Assembly: GCA_902521155.1 (NCBI GenBank)
Contig: CABYQR010000009.1
Span: 1 to 42,838, forward strand
DNA length: 42,838 nt
DNA from: an uncultured Alphaproteobacteria bacterium
GTDB lineage: Bacteria; Pseudomonadota; Alphaproteobacteria; HIMB59
Direction: 5' to 3'
Below, one piece after another: positions 19,344 through 27,737 of this stretch. Each line of letters starts with the position of its first letter. The first letter of the stretch is position 1. Below the pieces are notes generated by a model that was not told the origin of the DNA, made no database searches, and saw only the letters and a program-made list of their open reading frames with translations. A program made the translations under genes and the position numbers.

Positions 19344-19675
19344 ATGGGTAGCGTGCAGTCGCTTTGTTTTTCAAAGAGGAAAGTCTGAGCTCACGTAGAA
19401 AGTAATAACGGATAACTTCCGTCGAGGGTAACCTTAGGGAAAGTGCAGCAGAAAATTACCGCCGAAAGGTAAGGGTGAAAAGGTGAGGTAAGAGCTTACC
19501 GGATATTTAAAATATATCGCAATATGCAAACCCTATTACGAGTAAGATCAAATAGAGGTTAAAACTATTTCTACAGTTGACCTGGGTTGATCGCTAGAGT
19601 TGATTAGTAATAATTGACCTAGATAAATGACTGCAAATTAAACTTAATTACAGAACTCAGCTTATAGCTACCCAT
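19344..19675 (+). ncRNA. rnpB: RNase P RNA (type A)
   Basis: Catalytic RNA of ribonuclease P, which matures tRNA 5' ends. The 5' strand ATGGGTAGC (19344-19352) pairs exactly with GCTACCCAT (19667-19675), forming the closing P1 helix. Inside are GAGGAAAGTCTGAGCTC (start of P2/P3 and CR I), AGGGTGAAAAGGTG and GGTAAGAGCTTACC (P11-P12 region), GAGTAAGATCAAATAGAGG (the CR IV area), and the near-universal ACAGAACTCAGCTTAT next to the 3' end. The length of 332 bases fits a bacterial type A molecule. A TATATA at 19332-19337 is placed for a -10 box. No strong terminator follows. This fills the only gene-free stretch over 300 bases (19327-19723). Confidence 0.96.
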
Positions 19676-19681
19676 AATCTA

Positions 19682-19710
19682 TTTACTATTTCCTTAAATT
19701 CCCATATAAT
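19682..19710 (+). promoter_or_regulatory. Promoter of the mraZ-led dcw operon
   Basis: TTTACT at 19682-19687 matches four of six bases of the sigma-70 -35 element. It is followed after exactly 17 bases by a perfect TATAAT at 19705-19710. Transcription would start near 19717, leaving a leader of about 7-13 bases before mraZ. It lies just 3' of the RNase P RNA gene. This is the best-formed promoter I can see in the window. Confidence 0.65.
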
Positions 19711-19724
19711 CCCATGAGATACCA
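19700..19724 (+). promoter_or_regulatory. MraZ-type operator: three 5-mers at 10-bp spacing
   Basis: On the plus strand TCCCA (19700-19704), TCCCA (19710-19714) and TACCA (19720-19724) are each separated by five bases. The other strand therefore reads TGGTA-N5-TGGGA-N5-TGGGA. In E. coli, MraZ represses its own operon by binding TGGGN repeats with N5 spacers. The repeats cover the TATAAT box and run into the mraZ start codon, so binding would block transcription. Site and spacing are seen; autorepression here is inferred. Confidence 0.6.
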
Positions 19725-20140
19725 TGATAATGTTTCTATCATCATTCGAGGGCATATTAGACTCTAAAAATAGAATATCGATACCTTCAACATTCAGAAA
19801 TACAATTTCATTATCTAAAGAAAGGGTTTATCTTTTTAAAAGCTTAAAGTACTCATGTTTAGAAATTCATCTAGCCTCGAAAATTAATTCTTTAATAAAA
19901 AGCTTTGACGAAAAAGATTTTTTTTCAAAAAAAAATGACCATTTTAAGACAGCAATTCTTTCAGACTTAGAGGAGGTTTTTATTGATAAGGATGGTAGGA
20001 TTATCTTAAGAGAAATGCACCAAACTTTCTCCAAAATCTCTAAAGATATTATTTTTATAGGTAAGGGAAATCATTTTGAAATATGGCAAAAAAATTTAGG
20101 TGAAAATCATAAGATATCATCAAGAAAGAAACTTAAATGA
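19724..20140 (+). CDS. mraZ: transcriptional regulator MraZ
   Basis: DNA-binding regulator of the division and cell wall operon, related to AbrB. The 138 residues hold two SpoVT/AbrB-like MraZ halves: SSFEGILDSKNRISIPSTFR near 6-25, and a second half with VFIDKDGRIILREMHQTF, which repeats the D-x-x-GRI pattern. The ATG at 19724 is given as the start, but its third codon, ATG 19730, gives the family-like MFLSSFEG and is equally or more likely. No Shine-Dalgarno site is visible. It leads the dcw operon, overlaps rsmH by 4 bp, and is preceded by a probable MraZ operator. Confidence 0.94.
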   Translation: MIMFLSSFEGILDSKNRISIPSTFRNTISLSKERVYLFKSLKYSCLEIHLASKINSLIKSFDEKDFFSKKNDHFKTAILSDLEEVFIDKDGRIILREMHQTFSKISKDIIFIGKGNHFEIWQKNLGENHKISSRKKLK

Positions 20141-21045
20141 TAACTAATCTACATAAGCCTATTATGGTTAATGAAATTTTATCATTCATCAACGATGAGA
20201 AAGAACTATCAATATTAGACTGTACTTTTGGAGGAGGAGGGCATGCCAAAAACTTTTTAGATAAAGGTCATTATGTTACTGCTATTGACCAAGATAAAAA
20301 TGCTATTAATGCAGCAGAAGATCTTTCTAAAAGTAATAGTAATCTTTCTTTCTATAAAATAAACTTCAAAGATCTAGATAAGATAGATGAAAAAAAAATT
20401 CATGAAAAATTTAATTTTATACTTCTAGATCTTGGTTTTTCTTCAAATCAGCTCGAAAATGAAAATATAGGTATTTCCTTTAAAATTAATTCAAAGTTAA
20501 ATATGAATTATTTAGATGGAGGTGTCACTGCTCATGAAATTATTAATAACTATAATATTGATGAACTAACAAGAATTTTTCAAGAGTATGGAGAAATTAC
20601 ACATTCTAAGAAATTATCTGAGTTTATAATTAAAGCTAGAACAAAAAAAATAATAAATACTAATTTTGAATTAATAGAAGTTATTCGAAATAGTGGAATA
20701 AATTTTAGATCTAAAAAAATCCATTTTGCTACACAAGTCTTTCAAGCACTTAGGATAGAGACTAATAAAGAAATAAATAATTTAAATAATTTTTTACATA
20801 AAGTTCATTCATTTATTGAAAAAAAAGGGTATCTGGCAATTATTTCCTTTCATAGTCTGGAGGACAGAGTAGTTAAAAATTACTTCAAATCAAATAGTTT
20901 TAATAAAAAATATATTTTTAACAATAATCTAGATTGGGGCTATGAAATCTTAACAAAAAAACCATTAACACCCTCAAAGAGTGAAATTAAGCAAAATAAT
21001 AGAGCTAGGTCTGCAAAATTAAGGGTAGGTAGGTTCGTAAATTGA
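20137..21045 (+). CDS. rsmH: 16S rRNA (cytosine(1402)-N(4))-methyltransferase
   Basis: Methylates N4 of C1402 in 16S rRNA with S-adenosylmethionine. The 302 residues match the family. HKPIMVNEIL at 6-15 opens the protein, the SAM-binding motif DCTFGGGGHA is at 28-37, and LLDLGFSSNQLE near 98-109 follows. The C-terminal ISFHSLEDRVVKNYF and NNRARSAKLRVGR signatures complete it. It is the second gene of the dcw operon, as usual, and overlaps both mraZ (ATGA) and ftsL (TTGA) by 4 bp. Confidence 0.97.
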   Translation: MITNLHKPIMVNEILSFINDEKELSILDCTFGGGGHAKNFLDKGHYVTAIDQDKNAINAAEDLSKSNSNLSFYKINFKDLDKIDEKKIHEKFNFILLDLGFSSNQLENENIGISFKINSKLNMNYLDGGVTAHEIINNYNIDELTRIFQEYGEITHSKKLSEFIIKARTKKIINTNFELIEVIRNSGINFRSKKIHFATQVFQALRIETNKEINNLNNFLHKVHSFIEKKGYLAIISFHSLEDRVVKNYFKSNSFNKKYIFNNNLDWGYEILTKKPLTPSKSEIKQNNRARSAKLRVGRFVN

Positions 21046-21335
21046 TAAGACAAGTATCAAAGTTTTTTATATTATTTATTTTAATAATAATTTTTATTTA
21101 TTTTAAAAATTATACAAAAATATTAAATAATGAAATAAATTTAGTTAAGATTAACTATGAAAAAGAATTACAACTTTATTTAAAAAGAGAGATTCAACTT
21201 ACAAAAATGGTAAATCAAATTCAATTTGAAGATTTAAAAAATCAATATGCTAATAATCAAGACGTGATACATTTCGATAGAAATACATTAAATGACTTCA
21301 CTTTAATTAAAGTTAATTATGATAAATCTCAATAA
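21042..21335 (+). CDS. ftsL: cell division protein FtsL
   Basis: Small bitopic inner membrane protein that joins FtsB and FtsQ at the divisome and helps activate the FtsWI synthase. The 97 residues show the family layout without strong sequence motifs: a very short cytoplasmic start, one membrane helix (about 7-22, FILFILIIIFIYF), and a periplasmic heptad-type coiled coil (about 25-75). The TTG start at 21042 overlaps rsmH. The assignment rests on topology and position between rsmH and ftsI. The 3' end overlaps ftsI by 17 bp. Confidence 0.85.
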   Translation: MIRQVSKFFILFILIIIFIYFKNYTKILNNEINLVKINYEKELQLYLKREIQLTKMVNQIQFEDLKNQYANNQDVIHFDRNTLNDFTLIKVNYDKSQ

Positions 21336-22776
21336 TGAAACTGATTATAAGCTTTTAGATAAAACAAATACTTTTTATAACTTTTTTATATTTGTAACTT
21401 TAATATTATTTTTAGCGATTATTTTTAAATTATTTTATATATATTTTGAAAAAAAAGAAAAATATAATTTCTTAAAATATAATGAAAATTTAAATTTTCT
21501 CCCAACCATATATGATGGTAGTGGTAATATTTTAGCTTATTCTGATTATAGCTATTCAATTTTTACAAATAAAAATAAATTTTCCTATATAGAAAGAGAT
21601 GCTTCTTCCGAAGATATAAAAAAAATTTTGTATCAAAGTGATCCTAATATAAAATTTGAAAAAATTCTTACTAGAAAATATCCATATAAGCAAATCACTA
21701 ATAATTTTTTGGGACAGGTTGACATAGATCACAAAGGTATTTCTTTAATTGAAGCCAAATTAAATTCATTAAATAAAAATATTAAAACTTCCATTAACCT
21801 TCAAATTCAACAAAAAATATTTAGTGCATTGAAAGAAGATTCTTTGAAACTTAGACCAGACTTTTCTTTAAATGTTTTAATAGATTTAAGTAAGGAGGAG
21901 ATAATAAGTAATATTTTTATAGACAATCAAGACAATCCTTTTGATGAATCTTATATGCCATTAAAAGACTCTATCTTTGAGTTTGGATCTGTATTTAAGC
22001 CTTTTACCGTTTACTCTGCCATAAAGAATAATAAAATAAATCTAGAAGACTATTTTAATGTAGATGAACCTGTTTTCATTGGACAAAAATTAATTGAGGA
22101 TTTTCCAAAAAATAGTCAAATACCATTTCAAGTAAAAGACATTCTAAAAAAATCTTCAAATAGGGGGGCGGTATTAATAAGGAGAATGTTAGACTGTCAA
22201 AAAGAATTTAAAAATGATCTTGAAACTATAGGCCTTCTCAATCCCACGAGTATAGGTTTTGATTTAAGTTCAATAAAACCAAATGTTAACAACTTTAGAG
22301 GTTCCTACTGTGATACCATTCCTTACGGGTATGGTTTATCTGTGAGCCCTATTCAGTTATTAAACGCTTATGGGAAAATTATTACAGGAAGAGTTGATTT
22401 TAATGCAACTATTGAGAAAAATGATTTCCAAAAAGAAAACATATTTAATAATAACTCTAATACAATAAATAAGCTTTTATTCTATGCTAATGAAATAAAT
22501 AATGATCTTTATCAAAATTTCCTAGTTGCAGGTAAAACAGGTACCGCTGATAAAACTATAGGAGATAATTCTTTTCAGAATGTAGCTTATATTAGTTATT
22601 TTCCATATAATGATCCTAAATACTTGAGTCTAACTTTCATGCAAAATCCTAAAGAAAAATATGGACCATTCATGACAGCAGGTAATACGGTAAAACCTAT
22701 TTTTTTTAACATACTAAAGAAAATTTATATGGATCTAGATTTAACTATTTTAAGAAATCAAGGTACAGATATTTGA
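21319..22776 (+). CDS. ftsI: septal peptidoglycan transpeptidase FtsI (PBP3), compact form
   Basis: Class B penicillin-binding protein that cross-links septal wall. One membrane helix lies at about 21-42, then a reduced pedestal domain, then the transpeptidase domain with Ser224-V-F-Lys227 (SxxK), Ser279-S-Asn281 (SxN) and Lys406-T-Gly408 (KTG), so the active site is complete. At 485 residues it is about 90 shorter than typical proteobacterial FtsI. The pedestal lacks the usual R-G-x-I-x-D-R-N-G motif, reading TIYDGSGNILA in its place. It overlaps ftsL by 17 bp and murE by 4 bp. Confidence 0.94.
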   Translation: MINLNNETDYKLLDKTNTFYNFFIFVTLILFLAIIFKLFYIYFEKKEKYNFLKYNENLNFLPTIYDGSGNILAYSDYSYSIFTNKNKFSYIERDASSEDIKKILYQSDPNIKFEKILTRKYPYKQITNNFLGQVDIDHKGISLIEAKLNSLNKNIKTSINLQIQQKIFSALKEDSLKLRPDFSLNVLIDLSKEEIISNIFIDNQDNPFDESYMPLKDSIFEFGSVFKPFTVYSAIKNNKINLEDYFNVDEPVFIGQKLIEDFPKNSQIPFQVKDILKKSSNRGAVLIRRMLDCQKEFKNDLETIGLLNPTSIGFDLSSIKPNVNNFRGSYCDTIPYGYGLSVSPIQLLNAYGKIITGRVDFNATIEKNDFQKENIFNNNSNTINKLLFYANEINNDLYQNFLVAGKTGTADKTIGDNSFQNVAYISYFPYNDPKYLSLTFMQNPKEKYGPFMTAGNTVKPIFFNILKKIYMDLDLTILRNQGTDI

Positions 22777-24149
22777 AAGATTTAATAAATTTAAAAAAAA
22801 AAAAATATAAGATTGATATTAATTGGCAAGACCTTACAAAAAAATCTATTTTTTTCCTAAATACCCATAATAAAAAAAATTTTATTAACTTTCAAAAGTA
22901 TGCAATTAAAAAAAATTGCAGTTATATAATTTGTAGTGACAAATATAGAAATGAACAAATTACTGGATTAATATATTTTTATTTTAAAGATGAAAAAGAG
23001 TTATACTTAATAGCTAAATTATTTTTTAAACCCCTAAAATTGAAATTAGTATTTTTAACAGGCACCAATGGTAAGACTTCTGTAGCATATGGCTCACATC
23101 AATTAATGTCACTTAATAACGTCAAATCCTGCTATATAGGCACGTTAGGATTTTATATAAATTCAAAAAAAATAAAAAATTTAAAAAACACAACACCAAG
23201 CTTTTTTGAAATTTTAATATTACTCTCTCATGCTGAAAGATTGAATGCGAATTACGCTTTTATTGAGGCATCTAGTATTGGCTATAACGAAGGTAGATTA
23301 GGTTATTTAAAATATAACTATTGCTTATTAACAAATTTAAAATCTGATCATTTAGATTATCACGGAAATATAAGAAACTATCATAATTCAAAACTTAATA
23401 TCATCAATAATCATTATAAAAAAAATTCAAAAATTTTAATACAAGATCAAATAAAAAATAAAAAGTTAGATAAAATTAAAAATAAAATAACATTACAAGA
23501 TGATTTTATTAAAAAATATAAATTTAATATAATTAAAAAAAATAGATATTTTGAATTAATTACTAATCACAGAACTTATAAAATTATGACATTCAATAAT
23601 TTCGTTATTAAAAATACTATTTCAATTATTTTATTATATTTTTCAATTTTTAAAAAATGGCCAAAAAAATTGACAAATAAAATATATGCTAAAGGAAGGG
23701 CAGAAATTGTATATGAAGAGAAAGAAGCAATAATTATGGTTGATTATGCTCATTCAGCTGATGCATTTGAGAATTTATTAACAAGTATTCCTAATTATTA
23801 TAAAAATAAAATTGTCTTATATGGATGCGGAGGTGACCGAGATATCACTAAGAGACCTAAAATAGCTAAAACCGTTTCTAAGTATAGTAGTCTGCAATTA
23901 ATTACTGATGATAATCCAAGAAATGAAAACCCCAAATCAATAAGAGATACATTATTACGAAATTCTAAAAATGCTATTAGTATTGCAAATAGAGAAAAAG
24001 CAATAAAATATGGTGTCAAATTGATTAAGAAAAAAGGTGGAATACTTATTGTTGCTGGTAAAGGTCATGAGAATACTCAAATAATTAAAAATAAAATTAA
24101 TAAATTTAGTGATCAATTAATTATAAAAAAATATGCAAAAAATATTTGA
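22773..24149 (+). CDS. murE: UDP-N-acetylmuramoyl-L-alanyl-D-glutamate--meso-diaminopimelate ligase
   Basis: Adds the third residue to the peptidoglycan stem peptide. The 458 residues hold the ATP loop GTNGKT at 97-102 and the central Mur ligase domain with IEASSIG and NLKSDHLDYHG. The C-terminal domain carries Asp380-Asn-Pro-Arg383, the DNPR motif that marks meso-diaminopimelate (not lysine) as substrate; GKGHE follows near the end. It starts with TTG overlapping ftsI (TTGA). Codons 7-11 contain a run of 13 A (22793-22805). It overlaps murF by 17 bp. Confidence 0.96.
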   Translation: MKDLINLKKKKYKIDINWQDLTKKSIFFLNTHNKKNFINFQKYAIKKNCSYIICSDKYRNEQITGLIYFYFKDEKELYLIAKLFFKPLKLKLVFLTGTNGKTSVAYGSHQLMSLNNVKSCYIGTLGFYINSKKIKNLKNTTPSFFEILILLSHAERLNANYAFIEASSIGYNEGRLGYLKYNYCLLTNLKSDHLDYHGNIRNYHNSKLNIINNHYKKNSKILIQDQIKNKKLDKIKNKITLQDDFIKKYKFNIIKKNRYFELITNHRTYKIMTFNNFVIKNTISIILLYFSIFKKWPKKLTNKIYAKGRAEIVYEEKEAIIMVDYAHSADAFENLLTSIPNYYKNKIVLYGCGGDRDITKRPKIAKTVSKYSSLQLITDDNPRNENPKSIRDTLLRNSKNAISIANREKAIKYGVKLIKKKGGILIVAGKGHENTQIIKNKINKFSDQLIIKKYAKNI

Positions 24150-25425
24150 TAAAATTCTATCTATTAAAGACAAATATAAATCAAGTATAGTTTTTGACAC
24201 GAGAAATTTAAAAGAAAATGATATCTTCGTAGGAATAAAAACACAAAAAAACGACGGTAGTTTATTTTACAAAGACGCTGTAAGAAAGAAAGCAGGATTA
24301 ATTTTAATTAATAATCCAAAAATTAATCATCAAAATATATTTCAAATTAATAATATTGATAATTTTATTTTAAATTTTTGTAAATTCCTGCTTTCTCAAT
24401 ATAATGGTAAAATTATAGCAATTACCGGGTCTGTAGGTAAAACAACAATAAAAGAAAATATTTTTAATATTTTAAAAAAAAATAACTTTCTTGTCTCAAA
24501 GTCTTATAAAAATTTTAACAATAAATTAGGCCTTCAATTTTCTATAATGAACATGAATCTTAATTCTGATTTCTCTATTTTTGAATTAGGAATTAACGCC
24601 CCTCGTGAAATGAAATCTCTTATAAATATTTTGCATCCTCATTACTGTTTGGTTACAGGTATTGAAAATTCACATATTGGTAATTTTAAAAATTTTAATA
24701 ATCTTATAAATAATAAAATTCAAATTTTTCATTCTAAAAACCTAATAAAGGGTCTCATCAATTTTTCTCATTCAAAACCAGATTTAACAAAAAAAATTAA
24801 ATCAAATATTCAACTAGTTAATTTTGATAAAATTAAGGTATCAGTTTATAAAAAAACTAAATACAGTATAAGTTTTAAACACAATTTTAAGAAACATAAT
24901 ATTGAGTCAGATTTAAATGGCATTTATATAGAGACTGCTATTATTTCATATTTGTTTCTTAAAAGATTTATTAAAAAATTTCACTCAGAAAAATTCTTTT
25001 ATTCTAAGTCAATTATTGACTCTAGGGGTAACGTAATTAATAAAGATTATAAAAGTAAAATAATTAAGATTTATGATCATAGTTACAATTCGAGTCCATA
25101 TTCTCTCAAGAAGCAACTATTTTTTTTTAATCAAAAAAAAATATCAAAAAAACTCTGTATTATTGGTTCTATGAAGGAACTTGGAAATAATTCATCCAAC
25201 TATCATATTGAAATTTTAGATATAATATCTTCCTTTAATTTAGGTAAAACTATTTTTATTGGATATGAATTTTTTAAGCTTAAAAATATGTATAAAAATT
25301 ATAAATTTTATAAATCATATATAGATTATATAAAAGTAATGAATAGAGATTTAAATAATTTTGAAAATATTTTTGTTATGGGCTCTAGATCAAATCAACT
25401 TGAAAAAATTATTGAAAAAATATGA
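24133..25425 (+). CDS. murF: UDP-N-acetylmuramoyl-tripeptide--D-alanyl-D-alanine ligase
   Basis: Adds D-Ala-D-Ala to complete the UDP-MurNAc pentapeptide. The 430 residues show an N-terminal substrate domain with FDTRNLKENDIFVGI, the ATP loop TGSVGKT at 98-104, and NFNNKLGLQFSIMNM. FELGINAPREM, GIENSHIGNF and a C-terminal domain with IYDHSYNSSPYS and GSMKELGNNS follow. All these are MurF hallmarks, although the rest is strongly drifted to Lys, Asn and Ile. It overlaps murE by 17 bp and mraY by 4 bp. Confidence 0.95.
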   Translation: MQKIFDKILSIKDKYKSSIVFDTRNLKENDIFVGIKTQKNDGSLFYKDAVRKKAGLILINNPKINHQNIFQINNIDNFILNFCKFLLSQYNGKIIAITGSVGKTTIKENIFNILKKNNFLVSKSYKNFNNKLGLQFSIMNMNLNSDFSIFELGINAPREMKSLINILHPHYCLVTGIENSHIGNFKNFNNLINNKIQIFHSKNLIKGLINFSHSKPDLTKKIKSNIQLVNFDKIKVSVYKKTKYSISFKHNFKKHNIESDLNGIYIETAIISYLFLKRFIKKFHSEKFFYSKSIIDSRGNVINKDYKSKIIKIYDHSYNSSPYSLKKQLFFFNQKKISKKLCIIGSMKELGNNSSNYHIEILDIISSFNLGKTIFIGYEFFKLKNMYKNYKFYKSYIDYIKVMNRDLNNFENIFVMGSRSNQLEKIIEKI

Positions 25426-26498
25426 TTAGTGACTTTTTGTATTCCTTAAAAGATATTCATCCTTTTTTTAATTTATTTTATTATATTTCTTTTAGAGCTG
25501 GTTTATCTTTAGTTTTATCATTTTCTCTTGTTTTATTGTTAATGCCTATGTGGATTAATGTTCAAACTAAGTTATTTCCTAAAGGACAACCTATTAGAGA
25601 TGATGGTCCACAAACTCATTTATCTAAACAAGGTACTCCTACTTTTGGTGGTGTTTTAATTATTTTTTCAATAATAATAAATACGATATTTTGGACTACT
25701 GAATTTTCAAATTTCAATTATATTTTACTTTTAACCCTGATCTTATTTGGATCAATAGGTTTCTACGACGATTATCAAAAAGTAATTTTTAATAAAGGTA
25801 TTAGCTCAAAAAGAAAGTTTTTTCTTCAATTTTTAATTACTATTTTATTATATTTTATAATTATATCCAACGGATATGATCTTAATAATTTTTATATTCC
25901 TTTTTTTAAAAATATTTCAATTGAGTTAGGTATTTTTTATTTTGTTATAATTTTATTTATTATTATAGGTTCTACTAATGCAACTAATTTAACAGATGGT
26001 TTAGATGGATTAGTAAGTATGCCATTAATTTTTGTTTTTTTAACCTTTGCAATTTTTGCCTATATACTTGGAAATATTAATTTTTCTGACTACCTACTTG
26101 TAAATTATATCCCTGGTTCAGGTGAAATAGTTATTTTCTGCACAACGTCAATTGGTGCCTTACTTGGTTTTTTATGGTTTAATTCAAGTCCAGCTTCAAT
26201 ATTTATGGGAGATACTGGATCCCAATCTTTGGGGGCCTCCTTAGCGGTAGCTGCAATATTGTTGAAACAAGAATTTGTATTAGCAATAGCGGGAGGACTA
26301 TTCGTTATTGAAGCTCTATCTGTAATACTTCAAGTATTTTATTTCAAAACCTCAAGCGGAAAAAGGTTGTTCCTTATGGCACCTTTACATCATCATTATG
26401 AGAAAAAAGGACTCACAGAACAAAAGGTTGTCATAAGATTTTGGATAATAAGTTTCTTATTCTGTCTTCTTGCCCTATCTCTGTTGAAAATTAGATAA
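25422..26498 (+). CDS. mraY: phospho-N-acetylmuramoyl-pentapeptide transferase
   Basis: Inner membrane enzyme that transfers phospho-MurNAc-pentapeptide to undecaprenyl phosphate, forming lipid I. The 358 residues form about ten membrane helices. Conserved motifs are GQPIRDDGPQTHLSKQGTPT (cytoplasmic loop), Asp116-Asp117 in YDDYQK, NATNLTDGLDGL near 187-198, FMGDTGSQSLGA, and the late APLHHHYEKKG. The ATG overlaps the murF stop (ATGA); murD starts on the next base after the stop. Confidence 0.98.
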   Translation: MISDFLYSLKDIHPFFNLFYYISFRAGLSLVLSFSLVLLLMPMWINVQTKLFPKGQPIRDDGPQTHLSKQGTPTFGGVLIIFSIIINTIFWTTEFSNFNYILLLTLILFGSIGFYDDYQKVIFNKGISSKRKFFLQFLITILLYFIIISNGYDLNNFYIPFFKNISIELGIFYFVIILFIIIGSTNATNLTDGLDGLVSMPLIFVFLTFAIFAYILGNINFSDYLLVNYIPGSGEIVIFCTTSIGALLGFLWFNSSPASIFMGDTGSQSLGASLAVAAILLKQEFVLAIAGGLFVIEALSVILQVFYFKTSSGKRLFLMAPLHHHYEKKGLTEQKVVIRFWIISFLFCLLALSLLKIR

Positions 26499-27737
26499 TT
26501 GATAGATTTAAAAAAAAATTTTTTAATTTATGGTTATGGTATTAGTGGAAAATCTATATCTAAATATCTAAAAAATAAAAATTCTAACTATCAAATCTAT
26601 GATGATAATATTATCTCTTCAAAATCTCCTAAAGTCATAAATAAAAATTTAGTCATTAAAAATATTAAAAAATTTGATTATTTTATTGTTTCGCCATCTA
26701 TAAAAATTGACAAAAATCATTTTCTATTCCCCTATAAAAATAAAATAATTATTGATCTAGATTTCTTATCATTAGAATTAAAGCAACAAATTATTATTGG
26801 CATTACAGGAACAGAAGGGAAATCAACAACATGTCAATATCTTAGCCAAGCTTTATCTAGAAAGTATAAAAATATTATTATAGGAAATTTTGGAAATACA
26901 ATTTTAGATAAGATAGACATTAATAAGTATATAAACACTCTAGATATACTTATTATCGAATTGAGTTCCTATCAGTTAGATAAAATAAAGTTTTTAAAAC
27001 TTGATCATGCCTTAATAACTAATATTTATTGTGATCATATAGATTACCATAAAAACTTTAATAATTATGTTAAAACAAAGTTTAAGATCCAATCTATTCT
27101 TAAAAACAAAGGTTCATTTCATATAAATCAAAAAGAATTGTTATCTTATAAAAATCTTATTAATTTTAACAAATTTAAGATTTGCAAATTTAAAAATGAA
27201 ATAACATCTAATGAAAGTCTTGATAATCAAATAATGCTTTTAAATCAACCTGCAGTCAATAGTGTGATCAAAATGATTGATAATTCATTAAAACTTAATG
27301 GTGTTTTATTTAAAAATTTACCATTTAGGAATCAATTAGTTAAAAACAATAATAATCTTAAAATATATAACGATAGTAAGTGCACTAATATAGAAAATGC
27401 AATTATGAAAAATAATTTATTTCTTACTAATAAGAAAATTCTTATTCTTGGTGGAAAACCAAAAATATTTCATAAGAAATTTATAATAGAAAAAACTTTA
27501 ATCCTTTTATTTGGTGGCTATGCATATCAAATTTCTAAAAATTTAGTGTATAAAAATTCTAATGCCTTTATTTTTAACAATTTATTCGATTTATTATCTT
27601 TTACTAAAATTATTACTCAAAAATTTGATTATGATACAATTTTATTTTCTCCTGGCGGTGAATCTTTTGATCAATTTAAAAATTTTAATGAAAGAGGAAC
27701 ATATTTTAATTCATTGATTAAGAAATTGAAATTTTGA
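26499..27737 (+). CDS. murD: UDP-N-acetylmuramoylalanine--D-glutamate ligase
   Basis: Adds D-glutamate to UDP-MurNAc-L-Ala. The 412 residues begin with a Rossmann-like domain (YGYGISGKSIS, about 10-20). The ATP loop GTEGKS at 104-109, IELSSYQLD and NIYCDHIDYHKNF follow, then the C-terminal domain with LPFRNQL, YNDSKCTN and LGGKPK. In most MurD proteins the middle motif reads NDSKATN; here the Ala is Cys. The start is TTG at 26499, directly after the mraY stop. The ftsW start overlaps its stop (TTGA). Confidence 0.95.
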   Translation: MIDLKKNFLIYGYGISGKSISKYLKNKNSNYQIYDDNIISSKSPKVINKNLVIKNIKKFDYFIVSPSIKIDKNHFLFPYKNKIIIDLDFLSLELKQQIIIGITGTEGKSTTCQYLSQALSRKYKNIIIGNFGNTILDKIDINKYINTLDILIIELSSYQLDKIKFLKLDHALITNIYCDHIDYHKNFNNYVKTKFKIQSILKNKGSFHINQKELLSYKNLINFNKFKICKFKNEITSNESLDNQIMLLNQPAVNSVIKMIDNSLKLNGVLFKNLPFRNQLVKNNNNLKIYNDSKCTNIENAIMKNNLFLTNKKILILGGKPKIFHKKFIIEKTLILLFGGYAYQISKNLVYKNSNAFIFNNLFDLLSFTKIITQKFDYDTILFSPGGESFDQFKNFNERGTYFNSLIKKLKF

